From Acanthopleura granulata (taxonomy: Eukaryota; Mollusca; Polyplacophora; Chitonida; Chitonidae), in contig JABBOT010000002.1 in NCBI GenBank assembly GCA_016165875.1, forward strand, positions 39,335,868-39,399,867: 64,000 nucleotides of DNA, read 5' to 3'. The number at the start of each line of letters is the position of its first letter. Positions within the stretch are counted from its first letter, which is position 1. Made by a program: the position numbers and the translations under genes. The notes beneath the pieces are model-generated. The model did no database searches and was not told the DNA's origin. It saw only the letters and a program-made list of their open reading frames with translations. This document shows positions 61,762-64,000 of this stretch, piece after piece.

Positions 61762-64000
61762 TCTTCAGATATACTGAATCCAGACTGGTCGGAGAGTCTG
61801 CAATATTGGGAGCTCCCATCAACTATTTACATCCAGTTCCTGAAATATTTAAACTGTTTGGGGCTCATATTTCCCCTGGCCACGGTAGACAGACTGACGA
61901 GGTGAGAAGGTAGCCTGGCAGAACACTAGCTGATTAACTTGTAGGATTTGGGGTGGAGGGCTGACGTCGTCGATGAGCCATCACGCATGGAGACTACTTT
62001 TCGGTCCTGCATGTGGTATGATTGATTCCAGTGGCAGGCGGACGGGGTTGTACCGTGCAGTCACGTGGTGCAGGCTGCATTACACATCCTCCGGTAACCC
62101 AGTTGGTTTCTTCAAAGATAAAAAATAACCAAAGTAGAAATTTCAACCCTGGAGGAGGAGAAGATCCGGTAGTAAGCCTGGGAGAGTTAACAGTATAAAG
62201 CTAAGTGAAGCCTGACGCTAAGCCCGTTCATATGTTCAGTAGTTAGGGATTGACCCCTTGTAAGGCAGCGAAAATAACCCCGATTTCCTGATGAAAATTC
62301 ATAAGATTGGGATTACAGCGGCTGTTCGCAGGAAACTTAACCAGCTGAGGAAAAACGTGATCGCCATGGCGAGGTATCCAACCGCTAATGGTTTGTTAAT
62401 TTCTCCAGGTCAACCGAGTATTCGTGAATCGTAGCAGAATTCAATTCTGGCCTTCTGGTGCAGCTCGCCCGGGTCTCTGGTAGCGCGTGAGTCAATAGAA
62501 TACAGTTGTACGAAACCAAAGTTATTATACTGCTCTTAAGCCCATGTTCAGTGAACAAGTGTGTATTGATGGCTTACTGGTGAATGCAAGCAAACTGTTT
62601 TAGTTACCATATTGACAAGTGATGTTGGCCGTAATGAGGCCGTTCCATGCATGGTGGGATTCCCTCAGAGAAGTACAGGGCGAAAGCCAGCTCTGCCCTT
62701 GTCTTCACGCCTACCGTAAACTGCCTACGGAACGAACACGAACACCCCTTCATAGACAGCGGAATGCTGTTTGGGCAGGTCGAATGCAGGATAAAATATA
62801 AGAATTTATACGGTCATTTGGCACTAAAGTGCTTGCAACGAAATTTTTGACTGACAATTAGAAATTGCATGAAATATACACCTATCCACCTAGTGCTACA
62901 TACCTTACAATGACATGTTAAACATAGCGGCCATCTGGCAAACCACACGCTCTAAATGTTGTTCGTTTCGGTTAGGTATAAGTAAGTAGAATTACTTGTA
63001 CATTTTCCTACCGGTGAGCCTGTGGTATCCTGTAGTGACCACTTACTGGATTTCCCTTGTCAGCTACTAGAACCCCTTCTCCGTCTGTACAGCGGTACCT
63101 GTTCTAAGGGCTTGTGTTGCTGTTGTAGCTATTGTAGCTTAAGGACACCGGCGACTAGTCAGCCGTGAGCTTGGCTGGTATCGTTATACCCACTGTCTGT
63201 TGAACTATGCATATACGTGCATATCAATAGTTAACAGCCTTTGCAAAAGCAATGGATTAGCCAGACTTCCTCGGTGATTTTTTTCCTCCACTTCTGACGA
63301 AAAAAACGTCAAATGTCAGTCTTTGTCTAAATATAACCATTCGCTGAGCTCACGTGGGGAAGAAAGAACGTTTAAAGGTGTAACTTATTAACTCCAAGGC
63401 TCTGTAACGATAAGCCGCTACACTTGCGGTGCATGGGTTTAAGCCTATGTCATGGAATTAGCTGAAATCATCGGAGAGCGATTTCTGTGGCGTATTTTGA
63501 CTATAGCTCGGGTTACTCTAATGTACAGTATTTGTGTTATAGTTAGGGGGTATAAAGGAACCTATTTTTATTTGTCCCAGATGGAGCAGCGATACATCCG
63601 GCCATTTCTAACCACGCACAGTAATCGAAGAACACAAAGTCACATACGGCATCCTTTAGATATCGTTTATCAACCTCTTTACGTTTCCCTTCCAACTATT
63701 TATGGCGATCCAACATGTTAACACTCACATGCTCATCCCCTCGAGTGTCGTTCATGGAAACTCTTCCATCGACACATGATAGACACACACCAGCCTTAAC
63801 CGGAACATCAGGTTACCTTCGCCATGTTTACGTGATCACGGAACAAAATGATCAACTCTTGTGCAGGTCACTATTGTCTTGTATTTGTCTATTGGGTTTA
63901 ACATGTTTGCCTTTATGCTTTCACCCAGCATGACACTCTTCATGGATTTATGGTATCAGAAGTTATGTCCACGATACTTGCATTGATTTTGTAATCTTTC
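61762..64000 (-). other. 5' flank of the nAChR gene
   Basis: It presumably contains the promoter and 5' UTR, and perhaps an untranslated first exon, none of which can be fixed by eye. Frames at 63452-63933 (plus) have no known domain. Confidence 0.5.
61962..61969. promoter_or_regulatory. CRE-like octamer upstream of nAChR exon 1
   Basis: TGACGTCG lies about 200 bases upstream of the start codon, one base from the palindromic CRE (TGACGTCA) bound by CREB-type factors. It could be part of the promoter if transcription starts close to exon 1. No clear TATA box or initiator was identified, and the transcription start is unknown. Confidence 0.2.

Overview
The window is animal nuclear DNA: AT-rich, with few genes, long introns, GT-AG splice sites, SINEs, solo LTRs and minisatellites. 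It has no prokaryotic signals. A nicotinic receptor with a chloride-channel type pore motif, together with tRNA-headed SINEs carrying a 3' domain familiar from mollusc genomes, suggests a lophotrochozoan, most likely a mollusc. The species cannot be named from this sequence.

One protein-coding gene can be supported, and it appears complete. It is a nicotinic acetylcholine receptor (nAChR) alpha-type subunit on the minus strand, in seven coding exons from 61761 down to 26094 (about 35.7 kb). All six introns have GT-AG borders and compatible phases. The joined frame is 1530 nt (509 residues). It encodes a signal peptide, ligand-binding domain with Cys-loop and vicinal Cys pair, M1, M2, M3, a cytoplasmic loop with amphipathic helix, and M4. 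The residues before M2 read Pro-Ala-Lys, where cation-selective nAChRs have Gly-Glu-Lys. This predicts an anion-permeable, inhibitory acetylcholine receptor.

Layout. 1-26 kb lies downstream (3') of the gene. It has no recognisable gene, but holds a SINE tail, a solo LTR (6355-7355), several tandem repeats (10.9-11.3, 14.0-14.3, 15.8-17.0 and 19.4-20.1 kb) and an inverted partial copy of the receptor's M2-exon region (17.9-18.2 kb, plus strand). 26.1-37.2 kb holds exons 7 to 2, with a second solo LTR of the same family in intron 2. 37.2-61.7 kb is the 24.5-kb intron 1. It contains a palindromic MITE-like element (37.4-38.0 kb), another minisatellite (41.5-41.9 kb), a SINE nested in a SINE (43.47-44.0 kb), two adjacent SINEs (45.39-45.82 kb) and an old SINE fragment (52.76-52.86 kb). 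61.7-64 kb is the 5' flank.

Features were read by eye. Splice sites of the receptor are well supported by phase and by protein family. The limits of old repeats are approximate.
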